Shown here: positions 47,001 to 62,100 of the stretch, in pieces | Position numbering within the stretch: the first letter of the stretch is position 1 | How the letters are laid out: each line of letters starts with the position of its first letter | DNA from: Camelus bactrianus | Taxonomy: Eukaryota > Chordata > Mammalia > Artiodactyla > Camelidae | Length of the DNA stretch: 64,000 bases | Assembly: GCF_048773025.1 (NCBI RefSeq) | Contig: NC_133554.1 | Coordinates: 59,134,769 to 59,198,768, forward strand | Reading direction: 5' to 3' | Made by a program: the position numbers and the translations under genes | Notes under the pieces: generated by a model | The model's input: only the letters and a program-made list of their open reading frames with translations | Told to the model about the DNA's origin: nothing | The model's database searches: none

Positions 47001-49903
47001 TCAACCAGCTGGACGAGCGCAGGCGTAGGTGCCACGGGGCTCCGGTCAGGGACCACTGCACCCACTCAGGGCTGGGGGTGCCTTCTGGGCCAGGCGTTGT
47101 CAGGCCGGGAGAGGCGTGGGCCTCGGGCTCCATAGCAGGCCACCCCCGTGGCAGGAAATACCCCCTAAGCGCAGGCCAGCCAGCCCAGGGGAGAGAGTGT
47201 GCGCGCGTGCGCGTGTACGCCCTTCCTGGAGCCCAGCTGCCCGCTGCCCTGCTGACAAGCACTCGGCGGGGCCGAGGGAGGCCCAGGCAGTTCCCGGAGC
47301 AGGTGCCCACCGCTGAGCAGCCCGTGCTTCCGGCCAATGCCAGGGCCCCCCCGCTCTGCCCTCCCCCGCAGTGTACTACGAGGGGCTGCAGGACAAGCTG
47401 GCGCAGATCCGGGATGCCCGGGGGGCCCTCAGCGCTCTGCGGGAGGAGCACCGGGAGAAGCTGCGCCGTGCGGCCGAGGAGGCGGAGCGCCAGCGCCAGA
47501 TCCAGCTGGCCCAGAAGCTGGAAATCATGCGGCAGAAGAAGCAGGAGTACCTGGAGGTGCAGCGGCAGCTGGCCATCCAGCGCCTGCAGGAGCAGGAGAA
47601 GGAGCGGCAGATGCGCCTGGAGCAGCAGAAGCAGACCATCCAGATGCGGGCCCAGATGCCCGCCTTCTCCCTGCCCTATGCCCAGGCACGTGCCCAGCCT
47701 TGCCCCGCGCCCTCGGGGGACGCCGGGGACCGAGAACTGCTCTGACAGCCTGTCTCTGTCCTCAGCTCCAGGCCATGCCCGCGGCAGGGGGCGTGCTGTA
47801 CCAGCCCTCAGGCCCCGCAAGCTTCGCAGGGACCTTCAGCCCCGCGGGCTCAGTTGAGGGCTCCCCCATGCACGCCATGTACATGAGCCAGGCGGCTCCG
47901 GCCGCCGGCAGCCCCTACGCCAGCATGCCCGGGGCCACAGCAGGTAACGGGCTGGCGGGCGGTGGGGGAGCCGTGGAGCAGTCAAGACGAGCCCAGATCA
48001 CTACCCTGTTCTGTTTTCCCTCGGTGTGATGTCAGACTTAATAGAAGAGCGGTTCAGAGAGGTGCTCAGGTTCCCCGGGTGTGCCCATGCCCCACCCTGC
48101 CTCTTCCCATGCGCACTCGCTTCTGGCCCAGGTTAGGGTGAGTGGCAAGCGGGGCGTCCTCTATTGTTAGAGGCTTTAGTGTGTTTCCTCAACCAGGATG
48201 CTCCCGTGTAGCCTGGGCACAGACGCCAGGCCAGGGGCTTCTCAGGCCATGGTGTGACTGTGTCCACCCCAGCTCGGCTCTCATGCATGGCCCCAGACAC
48301 CCTTTGTGCCAACAGGAAACCTGTCATGTGTTGTGTTCAGCTGTTCTGCCTCATTCATCTCCTTTAATCTAGAACATTCCTCAGTCTGCCCTAGGGTTCT
48401 GTGACAGACTTCCCAAAGAGCACCGGCCCCACCATCTTGCAGACCACCCGTCAGTTTGGGTGTCGGGTCTCCTGACGGCACACGTTGCAGGGGTCTCTCC
48501 CGTCCTCCTCGGTTTCATTTATCACCCTCTTGTGAGAACGTGAAACATGAACTTGGTTCCAAAGTCACAATGAAAAGGACAACTTAGAGGAAGGCCCCCC
48601 CGCACCCCCCACCCTCAGGGTGGGGGCTCATGCCTCCTTTCCCCTGCAGATCCCAGCATGGTGAGCGCCTACATGTACCCAGCGGGGGCCGCTGGCACCC
48701 AGGCAGCCCCCCAGGGCCCCCCAGGGCCCACCGCCAGCCCAGCCTACTCGTCCTACCAGCCCACCCCTACGCAGGGGTACCAGGTAGGCGGGTGGGCCAC
48801 GTCTCTCCCCACAAAGCCGCACTGTGAGGCACTTGGGCCCAGCTCTCTCCCGTTCCCCCTTCCCTCCACAGAACGTGGCCTCCCAGGCCCCGCAGAGCCT
48901 CCCGGCCATCTCCCAGCCCCCACAGTCAGGCACCATGGGTTACATGGGGAGCCAGTCCGTGTCCATGGGCTACCAGCCTTACAGCATGCAGGTGAGAGGC
49001 CGTGGCTGTGGGGTCGGCGGCCAGGGGCAGGCTGGGGACCCTTGGCAAGAGGCTGGGGGTGCACTGTCGGGCTCCGCCCTTCTCCCCACCATGTCCCCTC
49101 CACTGGGCTCTCTTTGCTGGTTGGCATTTGATTTTCCAAGTCAGAAGTGCTGTTTATCTGGTTTCAGAGCTCCCTTTTCAGGTTCATTTTATTCTCCACA
49201 GAACCTCATGACCACCCTCCCCAGCCAGGATGCATCTCTGCCACCCCCGCAGCAGCCCTACATCTCGGGGCAGCAGCCCATGTACCAGCAGGTGAGCCTC
49301 TCCCAGGGCCGCCATCACAGCTCATGACCCCAGGGAGGGCCGTGCTGGAAGCCAGCTCAGGGGGGCACAGGCTTCGCTCTGAGCCCCCAACGGCCGCGGG
49401 GCTGCCCTGGGAAGGCGGCCAGTGCTGGCGAGGACTGCTGCTTTGCAGGCAGAACCCGGACTTAAACACAGTCACACCTGGGGATGTCGAAACTGTGCGT
49501 TTACTTAAGAGCCCCAGGCCACATCAGTTCAACTCCATAGACGTTAATCAGAATTTCCTGGGGTCTGTGCTCTGCTGGGGACAGGAGGACCGGGAGCCCG
49601 TGACAAGTGGAAAGAGGGAGTCAAGAGACCACCGCTGGTGCAGCCCAGGCTGGGCCTAGTTGGGGGCCTGCAGACCTGGGGCAAGGTTGGGACACAAGTG
49701 TTCTAGAAGAGCCATTAGAGGCTGGGGAGGCGGGGGCCTAGGGAGGGAAGAGGGAGGGAGGACAGACCAACAGCCCCCATGTGTCCCCCCAGATGGCGCC
49801 CTCCAGCGGCCCTCCCCAGCAGCAGCCCCCAGTGGCCCAGCAGCCACCTGCACAGGGGCCACCGGTGCAGGGCAGCGAAGCCCAGCTCATCTCGTTTGAC
49901 TGA
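38024..49903 (+). CDS. HGS: HGS (HRS), ESCRT-0 subunit, complete
   Basis: HRS sorts ubiquitinated cargo on early endosomes with STAM and recruits ESCRT-I and clathrin. I assign 21 coding exons: 38024-38060, 39518-39602, 39834-39909, 40201-40293, 41843-41966, 42552-42604, 43037-43105, 43749-43873, 44876-44954, 45028-45126, 45219-45314, 45910-45948, 46026-46166, 46265-46324, 46817-47024, 47372-47685, 47766-47943, 48650-48783, 48872-48991, 49202-49291 and 49793-49903. All phases agree and give 776 aa (human 777). The order is VHS domain (about 1-150), FYVE zinc finger (about 157-220, with RKHHCRACG at 178-186), UIM (about 258-277, ELQLALALSQSEAEE), PSAP motif for TSG101 (348-351), coiled coil (about 450-560), a Pro/Gln-rich tail and the clathrin box LISFD at the end. 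Intron 16 looks GC-AG. The poly(A) signal is at 50469. Confidence 0.97.
39088..39290 (+). mobile_element. MIR SINE fossil
   Basis: CTGTGTGACTTCAGGCAGCA, then GTCATTTTGTCTGTAAGAAA and GGGTTAAATGAGTTCACATA follow the MIR order. It lies in HGS intron 1. Confidence 0.7.
47686..47765 (+). other. HGS intron 16, GC-AG type, 80 nt
   Basis: Exon 16 ends CCC TAT GCC CAG followed by GCACGT, and exon 17 begins CTC CAG GCC ATG after TCCTCAG. Only the GC donor keeps phase 0 and the protein PYAQLQAMPAAGG known from human. The nearby GT (GCAC|GTGCCC) would shift frame. Confidence 0.75.
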
Positions 49904-50468
49904 CCCTAGCCGGGGAGCTCGCCATCCAGAGTAACACTACGGTTCAAACCGCTGCCTCCGTCTCTTAACTAGCATCGTCCGCCCGCCTTGCTCTCTCCTC
50001 TCTTGCGTGTAGTGTCCCTGCTTCATGTGAGCTGGGGTGGCCCTTCATCCCAGGCCTCCTCCTTTGTTCTCGCCTGCTGGCTCCTCCTCCCCCCAGGCCT
50101 CATCCCTGTCCCTGTCTCCCTGAGTCCGTCTGACTTCTTTCCCTAGGGCTGGGCCTTGGGTAGGAGGGTGGAAGGGAAGGACCTTCTCTGAGAGGAAGCC
50201 CCCAGCCCCCTGTGTCAGGTCCTGCGATGGCTGGCGGGAGTGGGGTCTCTCTGCCTCACAGCTCTCGCCTTCCCACCCCCACCCATGAGACCGTGGGGCC
50301 TGTGACTCGTGTGAGTGCTCCCCAGAGCCCTCCAGTGTGGCCCCCCACGCTGTCAGCAGGGGTGCTCCTGGCCCTCACAGGAAGGCTGGGGGCCTGTCTC
50401 CAGCTTCTCTTCTTCTGAGCTGTCATCTCATCCAGTGCCCTGCTCAGTAGACGGAATGGAACAGTGAT

Positions 50469-50474
50469 AATAAA
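50469..50474 (+). promoter_or_regulatory. HGS poly(A) signal
   Basis: AATAAA lies 566 nt after the HGS stop, followed within 30 nt by a TG-containing stretch. It is the first canonical hexamer downstream of the gene. Confidence 0.75.
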
Positions 50475-50499
50475 ACATCTTTCAACAAGTATTCAAGTG

Positions 50500-51480
50500 T
50501 CTGCTCAGAAGGCAGGTGGCGGGCAGCCAGTCCAACTCTAGATGGGGTGCCCCCAAAGGCCAGCCTGTCCCTTGCCCCAGGCCCAGTTCCACAGTCTCCA
50601 CTAGTGGATGTTGCTCTGGCCTCAGCTGCAGATCTGCTCTTCCTCCCTGAGACCGAGCACCAAGGAGCTGTCCCTACAGGAGCTGAGCAACCATCCTGCC
50701 CACCCAGCCCTGCACTGCCCTGACTCCTGGGAGAGACTGGCAGGGCCCAGGGCTTCAGTCCGATTCTACAATGCTGGTTAGTTGTAGCCTAGGAAAAGTG
50801 TTTAAGACAATCCTGACATTTTGCACACCTTAAGTGCCCAAACCTCTTAGGTGACCTCCACATCAGCCCTTCTAAATAGGCACAGATAAGCTACTTGAGC
50901 TCAGGTCACAGGCAGGGCCAGGATCATCGGAACGCTGGGCAGAGGGCAGCCCTGCCTTCTCCACTCGACCTAAAGTGGGGGTCTGTTCCCCCTGGGCTCT
51001 TAAATCTGGGACAGCAGCGAGGGGGGCTGCCGCTTGCATTCAAGAGCAAAAGCAGAGGACTCAAGGGGCTGGGGACACCCACGTCCAGACGTTTGGGAGC
51101 TGGACGGACAGGGGGGCAGGACTGCAAAGGATTCAGAGCTGGAGGCAGAGCCCAAGCTTACAAATCCTCTTTTCCCAGGTGAAAGGCTGGCCCTTCCGCC
51201 AAGGACCCCATCCAGGCTCAGCTCAGTCACAACCCTTAGCCGATTCCCGAGCCCGCTGCGGGCTGGTCCCCCGGAGGGCGGCGGCCTCGCTCCCAGGGCG
51301 GCCCCGACAGGACAAAACGTGCCCCCGTGCTGCCTGGAAAAGCAGTCGCTTTAGGTACAAGAGGAAATCGAAGAGAAGGCGGCGCAGAGGGCAGGGCGCT
51401 CCTCCCGCTAGGTGACCACAAGCCGGGTCCCTGGAACAGACCTGCCGAGGAAGGGCACTGGGGACCCTCCGGCCCGCCCT
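50500..51480. other. HGS-MRPL12 spacer
   Basis: About 1 kb with no supported exon, repeat family or poly(A) site beyond the HGS end. The open frames here are not recognisable proteins. GC content rises toward the MRPL12 CpG island, which begins near 51480. Confidence 0.55.
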
Positions 51481-51900
51481 GAGGCAGCGCAAACGTCACG
51501 AGCCCGGGCTCGGGGGGCAGGCGTCGCTGCGCTGTCCAACAAGGCCAGGTCCCGGCCCGTCGGAACCCGGCGCCAAGCCTCAGCCTTCTCCGGCCTTCGT
51601 TCGCCCAGCGCGCCACGGGCTGGAGCCGGCCGAGGCCGCCAACGCGGCTCTGCGCCTGCGCGGCCCGCTGCCTTGTGGGTAATCTCGAGGAGCGAGAGAA
51701 GGCAAGTCCAGGCGCGGCTAGAGCGTCCGCGCCCAGCTCTTAGGCCCCGCGACTCGGGCGGCTAGAGAGTCCTCCCCAGCTCATATGCTCGGCGGCTCTG
51801 GCGGCTAGAGTGTCGTCCGCAGCTCGCATGCCCCGTGGCTCGGGCGGCTAGAGCGTCCCTCCTCCTGGGATCCGCGTGTGACCTTCCCGCCCGCGGAGCG
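51480..51900 (+). promoter_or_regulatory. MRPL12 CpG-island promoter
   Basis: The CpG-rich stretch runs into exon 1 and on to about 52260. An NRF1-like TGCGCCTGCGCGG lies near 51652-51664, a common element of mitochondrial protein genes. The minisatellite occupies the proximal part. No TATA box is seen. Confidence 0.6.
51714..51868. repeat. 43-44 bp minisatellite in MRPL12 promoter/5' UTR
   Basis: Units begin with GCGGCTAGAG at 51714, 51758, 51801 and 51844, giving periods of 44, 43 and 43 bp and about 3.5 copies. Each full unit also contains a conserved CAGCTC core. Copies differ by a minority of bases. The array ends about 33 bp before the MRPL12 ATG, so it is likely transcribed or part of the core promoter. 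Confidence 0.85.
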
Positions 51901-55086
<3,186 letters not shown>

Positions 55087-58000
55087 GCCGTCCAGACGAC
55101 TGTGGACCGGGTCCCAGGCGCTGGGCAGGGCTCCACCTGCTCCTCGCCCCGCACCCAGGCTCAGCGGACCCACTTGCGCTGGAGCAGAACCGGGTACCCG
55201 CACCATGTGGCCAGTTCCCTTCTGGGACAGACGATGGACCTACTGAGATGGGGAGGGAGTGGCAGTCACTGCCGGTGCAAGCCCCAGGGAGGAGGACTCG
55301 AGAACCTACTGCGAGTTCACGCGCCCCCTGGTGGCTGTTGAGAAAAATGCATTGTTCAGGCTCCGTGTGTGCTGAGTCCTGTGTTGGGGTGGGCTGTGGG
55401 TGCAGGGGTCTGTCCTCCCAGACCCATGTCAGGCTGGTGCCGACAGCAGTGTGGTGGGACTGGGCAGTGCGCATCCTGCTTGCAGGGGCAGCAGCTGCTG
55501 CACGGCTGGTACCAGATCTTCCCCCAGGGGCTGGTGTAGGGCACCTGTGGAACTCCCTGTCTTTAAACATTGGTGGTCCTTAACAGGAAATGCAGCCCCA
55601 GCCCTGGGCAGTGGGAATAAGGCCTATACCCTGGGTGGGCACAGCAGCCCCGCAAGAGACAGCCTGACAGGCTGGAGGATGTGCTCTGCAGCCCTTGAGG
55701 GTGTCATTTGCTCCCACAGGTGCTTAGAGGAGCCTTGGGGGCTGGGCCTCGGGGAGCTGGGTCTTGGAGCCAGAAGGGAAGTGAAGGAGGTGGCCTGTTG
55801 CCAGAGTGTGGCATTTACAGATGGCAGTGGCTGCCCAAGCCTATGTGCCCTGCTCAGTGCCTGCCTGCCCCAAGGACCTATGGCTTCCTTCTCTTGAGTC
55901 AGGCCCCACCTCAGCCCTGCCTGGAAGGGGCAGTGGATTCCTTCCTCGCAGGCCCAGGTGGGAGACCCCTGGGGCTTGGGTGGAGGGGGCTGCAAGACGT
56001 TCTGAGTGGCCACTCTGGAGAGGCATTGTTCCTGTGACCCTTGGAGGCCCACACCCTCTGGCCTGAGTCTCCAGGCTGCCTACTCCCTGGCCCCCTCCCT
56101 TGGCCCTGTTGGAAGAATGAGCTGCAAGGTCAGCTGGGGGACCAGAAAGGGACACTGTGTCTGGGAGTGCCATGTCTGGGTGGGAGCTGCCAGGCTCCCT
56201 GGTGTGCATGCACAGCCGCCCCCACCCCCCACCAGCTCAGTGTCCTCTCTGAGGTCTTACTCCCTGCTGGGCCTCGTAGGAAGGGTCCAAGGAGCAGATG
56301 AGGCCACTCCCTGACCAGAGCCCCACTGGCCAAGCCTGTGGCCCCTGGCACCATCCCCAGGGGGTTAATGATTCACCATCAGCAGATCACTGGGCGTGCC
56401 TTCACTCAGCAGAGGGGACTGTGGCTACCTGGGGCTGGGTGTGGCCTGCTGGGCCTGCTGCCCTCTCCCAGGGCTCAGGGACACTCCCCAGCCCAGATCT
56501 GCATGGTCACAGGCCCCTCTGCCAGTAACCTGGGGAGGCTGCTTGTGCTCTAGGCCCCCTCCCCATTTTCCCAAGGCATCTGGGGTGAAGACGGGCTCCC
56601 GCAAGGATGGGGCTTTCTGTTCTCTGCTGGTCTTGCTAGGGGTGGCTGATCAAAGGTGAGGGTGGCCCTGCACCTTGAGGGCCACCAGGCCAACGTATCC
56701 TGACTCGCTTATGGCAGACTAGGGCGGTGCTTCTGCCTGAGCTCAAAAGTCATACCTGAAGACCCTGGGCCTTGTCTTCCTAGGCAGCATCCTGGCTCAG
56801 CCTCCTGATGGGGGTCCTGGCCCCTCCAGCTACCCCTGACTTGCCCCAGACTGCAGGCTGCTCTTAAGTGTCTCAGACCTGGAGATAGGTGCGGTGTGCC
56901 TCTGGGGATTGCCCCGGGTCCTTGAAGCCCACTTGGCCTTGGCCCTCACGCTTGGCAGTGGGAGGCAGGCTTGCTGCGTGTCACGAGTTGCTCTCTTGGC
57001 ACCCACACAAGTCCTTATAGATCCTGATAGGAGCTGGCGTTGCGCCTTTGTCCAGGCTCGCGGTCACAGGACACAGCGGAGGCAAATCCAGAGCCCCCGC
57101 AGGTGCCTCACCTCCACAGACCTCCCCCCTATTCCAGGGACCCCAGATGTCTGCCAGGCCACCCATGAAGCACGGTCCTCCCTGCCCAGGCACCAAGAGG
57201 AGATGTGTAAGGGCCACAGAGCACACACCAGCCCCCACCCAGAGGCCTGCCCGGGCAGCCCTGTTCTCAGGACTGCGCCCGCCCTCCCCTTCGCCCTCTC
57301 GGGCTTCTGCGTGAGTCTCCACAGTCCATTTGAGAATTTGGCTGGGATCTTTTTTAGTTCCTTGGCCTATAGTTTGCAAAATCCACCCCTTTCTTAAGAG
57401 GGTGTTCCAGCCTTGAGGCATTTCCCGTGTTCCAGGGTTCCTCCCACGTCTGACTGCCTTTTCACACCATCTCAGGTCACGGGAATTCAGGCATCTCGGC
57501 ACCCTGCCGCCCTTGATATTTTTACGTTTTACGATGTCTCTTCAGTTCCCAATCCTAAGTCTCTGGGCCCTGCCCTTCCCAATTTGGGGACGGTCTGTGT
57601 TCTGTGAGGAGCAAACCCTGGGGTCTCCCTGCCAGCACCAGGTTCAGGGCCCTGTTCTGCCAATGACCCCAGTAAGGGGACAGCTCCCCCCGCCAGGGCC
57701 TGGGTCCCCGCTTCTGGGCTGTCATGGAGACCTAGGGACTCCAGAGGCTTCTGTCATCTCTGCTTCACTGCTGTGTTTGCGATGTAGTCAGGAGCCCTGA
57801 CAGTGCCCTGGGGCTGATGGCAGATTCGGGCATCTTGGCTGAGTCCAAATGAGATCCAGGTGCCAGGGCAGCAGGGTCTGTGCCGGGAGTGGGCTTGGAG
57901 GACCATGGACGAAGAAGCGGCTTGCTCCTGCACACTAACAGTCAGGTCTGTTAGCTCCGGCTTTCTGAACAAACTGCTGTCTCTGGGAGTCTTGTGTGTA

Positions 58001-58560
58001 GCTGCTCAGCGACACGTTTTTGCCTTTCCTTGTGGATCTTCGGTATGTGTCTCCCACCCTCTCTGATCTCCAGAAGCCCCTGGGCCATTTTTCTTAATCC
58101 TACTCTCCCTTTCAAATAACGCAGGCTCCCAGCATGGGTAATACTACCCCCCACCCCACCCTGGGCTCCTCCACATTTCTCCGCCTCCTCTGAGATCCAT
58201 GTGGCCCTGTCCCAGAGCGGCCCTGGGGACTCAGATTTCACTGCTCGGCAGGTGCGCCTTTGGGCTAGCAGCACACCTGCACTTCCGGTCAGCAGGGAGG
58301 TGGGCGTCTCCCGCTGGGGCCAGGCTGGGGCAGGCAGTTTGTTGACTGCCGCCTCCCAGGAGCCTGAGCCGCACGCCCAGAAACTCCCTCTTGGGCCGCC
58401 CCAGGGTGGCTGCCTGGGGCTGTGTGGTCAGAGCAGGCCTGAGGCTGGACTCGGCTAGGAGTTTCTGGGAGGGGTGGGTAGGCGGGGCGGCTAGTCTCCG
58501 AATTGCCTTTGCCCCTAGTTTTCTTGTAACCCGCAGGTTGGCCCCTCCTGCAGCGGGACG
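55087..58560. other. MRPL12-SLC25A10 spacer
   Basis: 3.5 kb with no exon I can support. The first part must contain the MRPL12 3' UTR; AATAAG at 55616-55621 is the nearest hexamer variant seen. The remainder is unique GC-moderate DNA with only GC-driven open frames and no clear SINE or LINE. Confidence 0.55.
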
Positions 58561-58569
58561 TATCCCAGG

Positions 58570-59159
58570 ACGAACCCCCGGGTCCTGCGCGGCTGGGGTG
58601 GGACATTGGGTACAAGTTCAGGCCGCGCAGGGGCGGGGCGTTTGCGGGAGGCCGGCCTCCAGGAGGGGTCGGGGGCAGAGCGCCCAGGCCACTCGGGCCG
58701 TGACCTTCGCAGACGTGCCCTAGGCGCCGGAGTGGCCGGCGGCCGGGCCAGCGTAGGAAGGGGGCAGACGCAGGTTCCGAGGGGGAGTGGGGAGGGCTCA
58801 CCCGGCAGGTTCCCCGCGGTCCGCGCGGCCTGGGCCCCGGGGGTCCCCGAGGGGGCTCGGTGGCGCCCGCCCGGCTGCGGCCGCTTTAAGGAGCGGGGCC
58901 CGCCCCCGGTCTCGGGGCGGGGTCTAGCTGGCCCCGCCCACCAGGCCCCGCCCCCGGGCCGCGCGGGCGCATTGGCTGTGCCGGGCGCGAGCGGCCAGCG
59001 GCACTTTGAGCTGGCGGCGCGCGGCGGCGTGGATCGGGCCGGGTTTGGCCGGGTCGGGCCGGATCGAGTCTGGCTGGGGACGGGGAGGTGTCCGGGCTTC
59101 GGGGGCCGGGGTCGGGCCGGGTACCTGCGCTCCTCGGCGTCGGCGGCCGCGTCTGGGCT
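58570..59159 (+). promoter_or_regulatory. SLC25A10 CpG-island promoter and G-rich 5' UTR
   Basis: GC boxes cluster at 58915-58955 (several CCCCGCCC/GGGGCGGGG elements), with an inverted CCAAT box (ATTGG, 58971-58975) about 190 bp before the ATG. Between 59036 and 59121 two G-quadruplex-capable stretches lie in the likely 5' UTR. Confidence 0.7.
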
Positions 59160-62100
59160 ATGGCGGCCGAGGCGCGCGTGTCGCGCTGGTACTTCGGCGG
59201 GCTGGCGTCGTGCGGGGCCGCCTGCTGCACGCACCCGCTGGACCTGCTCAAGGTGAGCGCGGCGCGCGGAGGGCCTCGGGCCGGGCCCTCGCTCCCGCCC
59301 CCGTCGGGAGCCCTGCGGGCAGGAGGCGGTGGAGGTGCCCCTCGGGCCCCCATCCCACTCTGCTGCTACCTGTGTGACCTTGGGCTCGCCCCTTGGCCTC
59401 TCTGAGCCTGTTTCCCGACCCGCCCTTCGCACTTTTGCGGACACACGTTCTGCTGGGTGACACGTTGAGGGCTTGGTTCTCTGGGAGCATAGCTGTTGGC
59501 ACTTGAAAACGCGTCCGGACTTCAGCACACACCGGCACGGACCACGCGCCCCCTCTGCCGAGCGGGTGCCCGGCACACACTGAGGGAGACAGAGGAGGGA
59601 TATGGTCAGTCGCCCCTCTTTGGGGCTGCTTCCTCCTGAAAGGTGGGGGGACACCTGGAAGCCTTGAGCTCTGCCTGCATGCAGGTCCTGTCCAGTGAGG
59701 GTGATTGTTTCCCAGAGCGAGAAGTAATCACACTTTTTGGGTTTTTTTTCTTTTTTAAGAATGCTTATGGGGCAGAATAAGACAGAGCTTCCCTTGTCTC
59801 AGGGCAGGCCAGCCGAGGGAGGTTGGTTTTCTGGTGCTCTCACCACAAACAACAAAGGGTCAGAGGTACAAAGCATGTTCTGGCCGTCGGCCCTGCGCCA
59901 GGGAACCTGGGCTGTGGTCCTGTGGGTCCTGTGGGCAAGGGCAGCCACCTGGCCACCCAGAGCAGCCTGGGTCCCACGCTGGACCCCTGGGAGGGATTGG
60001 CACCTGTGTCCCTGGCTGACCCAGCCATCCCTCAAGCCTCAGAGTGGTCACCAGTAAAGGCAGGATTAGCAAAAGTTGGGGGTGGGGCTGAAGCCGGGAG
60101 CGTTTCTGAGACCTAGCTCATCCTGGGAGAGGCCAGCACAGGCCCTGGTAACCCCCAGGGCCAGGTAGGAAGGTGCGTTTTCCCTTCTCGTGCCTGTTCT
60201 GTTTTACTTTCTGGATGCCCCCGCAGGTCCCTGTGCTCCCCCATCCCCCACCCCCGACCACGCACCCTGGAGGATCAGGCTCACTGTCCCTGCCCAGCTG
60301 TGGGCACAGCCTCCAGGAGCTTTTGGAGCCCTCCATGGCACCAGGCCAGCCTAGAGTCATGGTCTGTGGGCCAAGGCTCCTTTGGGCGTCACTGCCCCTT
60401 GCCCCACCCCCCAGGTGCTGTTTTGCTGCAGAGCACTGGGGGCGGGGGCAGGGAGGCCTGCGGCCACAGGAGCCTAGTCTCTCTCTGGCCCAGGAAGCAC
60501 GTGGCCATCTGCTGGGGTGCAGCGGGAGGTGCCAGCAGCTGTGGAGACCTCGGAGGGAGGCCCTGGCCAGGATTTTTATCTCTCTGTCCAGTCTTTGGAA
60601 GAAGTATTCTAAAGTAACTTGGTCTCTCCCTTTGCCTTATGTCTTGGCTCAACTCTGTCAGTGGCTTCTCACCTGGACGAGGGCTGCTGCCGGTGTGGCC
60701 ACCCTGCCCCCAGGCCCAGGCCCTCTGTTCCCGGCTCACTGCACACTGAGAGAAACTGAGGCAGCAGAGTCAATAGCCTTCCCCAGCGGGTCCCCCCAGG
60801 ATGTGGCTGGGCTGGACAGAGTGGGGTCCACAGGATGGACTCCAAGGCACCCTTTCCCTGTGTACCCCCAGATTCCCACCCCTGTCTTCCGAGTCTCCCA
60901 TGTTTCTTCAGGTCATTTGAGTCCCCGTAACTCTGTCCCTCTCGGAAGTCAGGTGTGGCTACAAGGTGGGGCTCTGGACTTGCCCAGTGTCTTCACCTAA
61001 AGTGTGGGGTTGATGACTGCCCCACGGCAGGTGGGATGTTTCTCATGGGCCTGGTAGGCTCACGTTTCGGCTGGTGGTATCCAGTGGAGGTTGGCTCCGG
61101 GTGTGGACACGGAGTCCTAGCCCCACTCCTCGGCTGGTGCCCTGCAAAAGGGGGTGCTGGTAGCACTTGGCCCACAAGGTTAGTGTGAGGCTGTAAAGGT
61201 GGAAGGTTGTGGAAAAGGGCTCAGGGCAGAGCTGGCCTGGATGGGCCCCAGGTAGAGTACTGCTGTGAGCTGGTGTGGCCGCTTCCCCGCAGGTGCACCT
61301 GCAGACGCAGCAGGAGGTGAAGCTGCGCATGACCGGCATGGCGCTGCAGGTGATGCGCTCCGACGGCGTGTTGGCACTCTACAATGGGCTGAGTGCCTCC
61401 CTGTGCAGACAGGTGCATCTGGGGGCTCCCCACCCCCGGGTGGCGGGTCGCTGAGGTCCTGGTCCCAGAGCCCGCACTCAGTCCCAGCAGGCAGGAGGGT
61501 CGCAGCCCCCTGGCCCCCAGGCTAGTTGTGGCTGCTTACACGGGAGGAACCTCAGGCAGGGGAGCCAGCAGCGCCCAGGGTGGCGGGTGGGAGGTGCTTC
61601 TGCCTTGCACAGGGTCAGCCACTGTCACAGCGGCCCGAGACCTCCACCTCCAGGTGGGAAACTGAGCCCAGGGAGGAGAGAGAAGGGTGTGAGGCCTGGA
61701 CTCAGCCCCAGGTTTGTGAGTTGGCTCAGCTGCTTGCTGGCCGTGTGGCCTCGGGCGTGTCCCTTGGTGCCCCGTGGTCCACATGGAGACCATTGCACTG
61801 GAGGACCAGGTCTGTGAAGTGTGCCCAGCGCCATCCGCCCGCAGCCTCTGAGTGGGGCCCCTTCTCCCCAGATGACCTATTCCCTGACTCGGTTCGCCAT
61901 CTACGAGACCGTGCGGGACCAGGTGACCAAAGGCAGCCAGGGCCCCCTGCCCTTCCACCAGAAGGTCTTGCTGGGCTCCCTCAGCGGTGAGTGGCCGAGG
62001 GCGAGCAGGGCGGGCGAGGGTGGTGGGCAGTGCCAGGGGTCACGGGGTGGCTTGTTGTACCAGGTTGCATCGGTGGCTTCGTGGGGACCCCCGCGGACAT

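Noticed and set aside
46636-47820. 394-codon open frame on the minus strand
   Set aside because: Antisense shadow of HGS exons 15-17; leucine runs are the complement of the Gln/Glu-rich coiled-coil codons.
58515-59654. 379-codon open frame on the minus strand
   Set aside because: Caused by the SLC25A10 CpG island; low-complexity Arg/Pro/Gly content.
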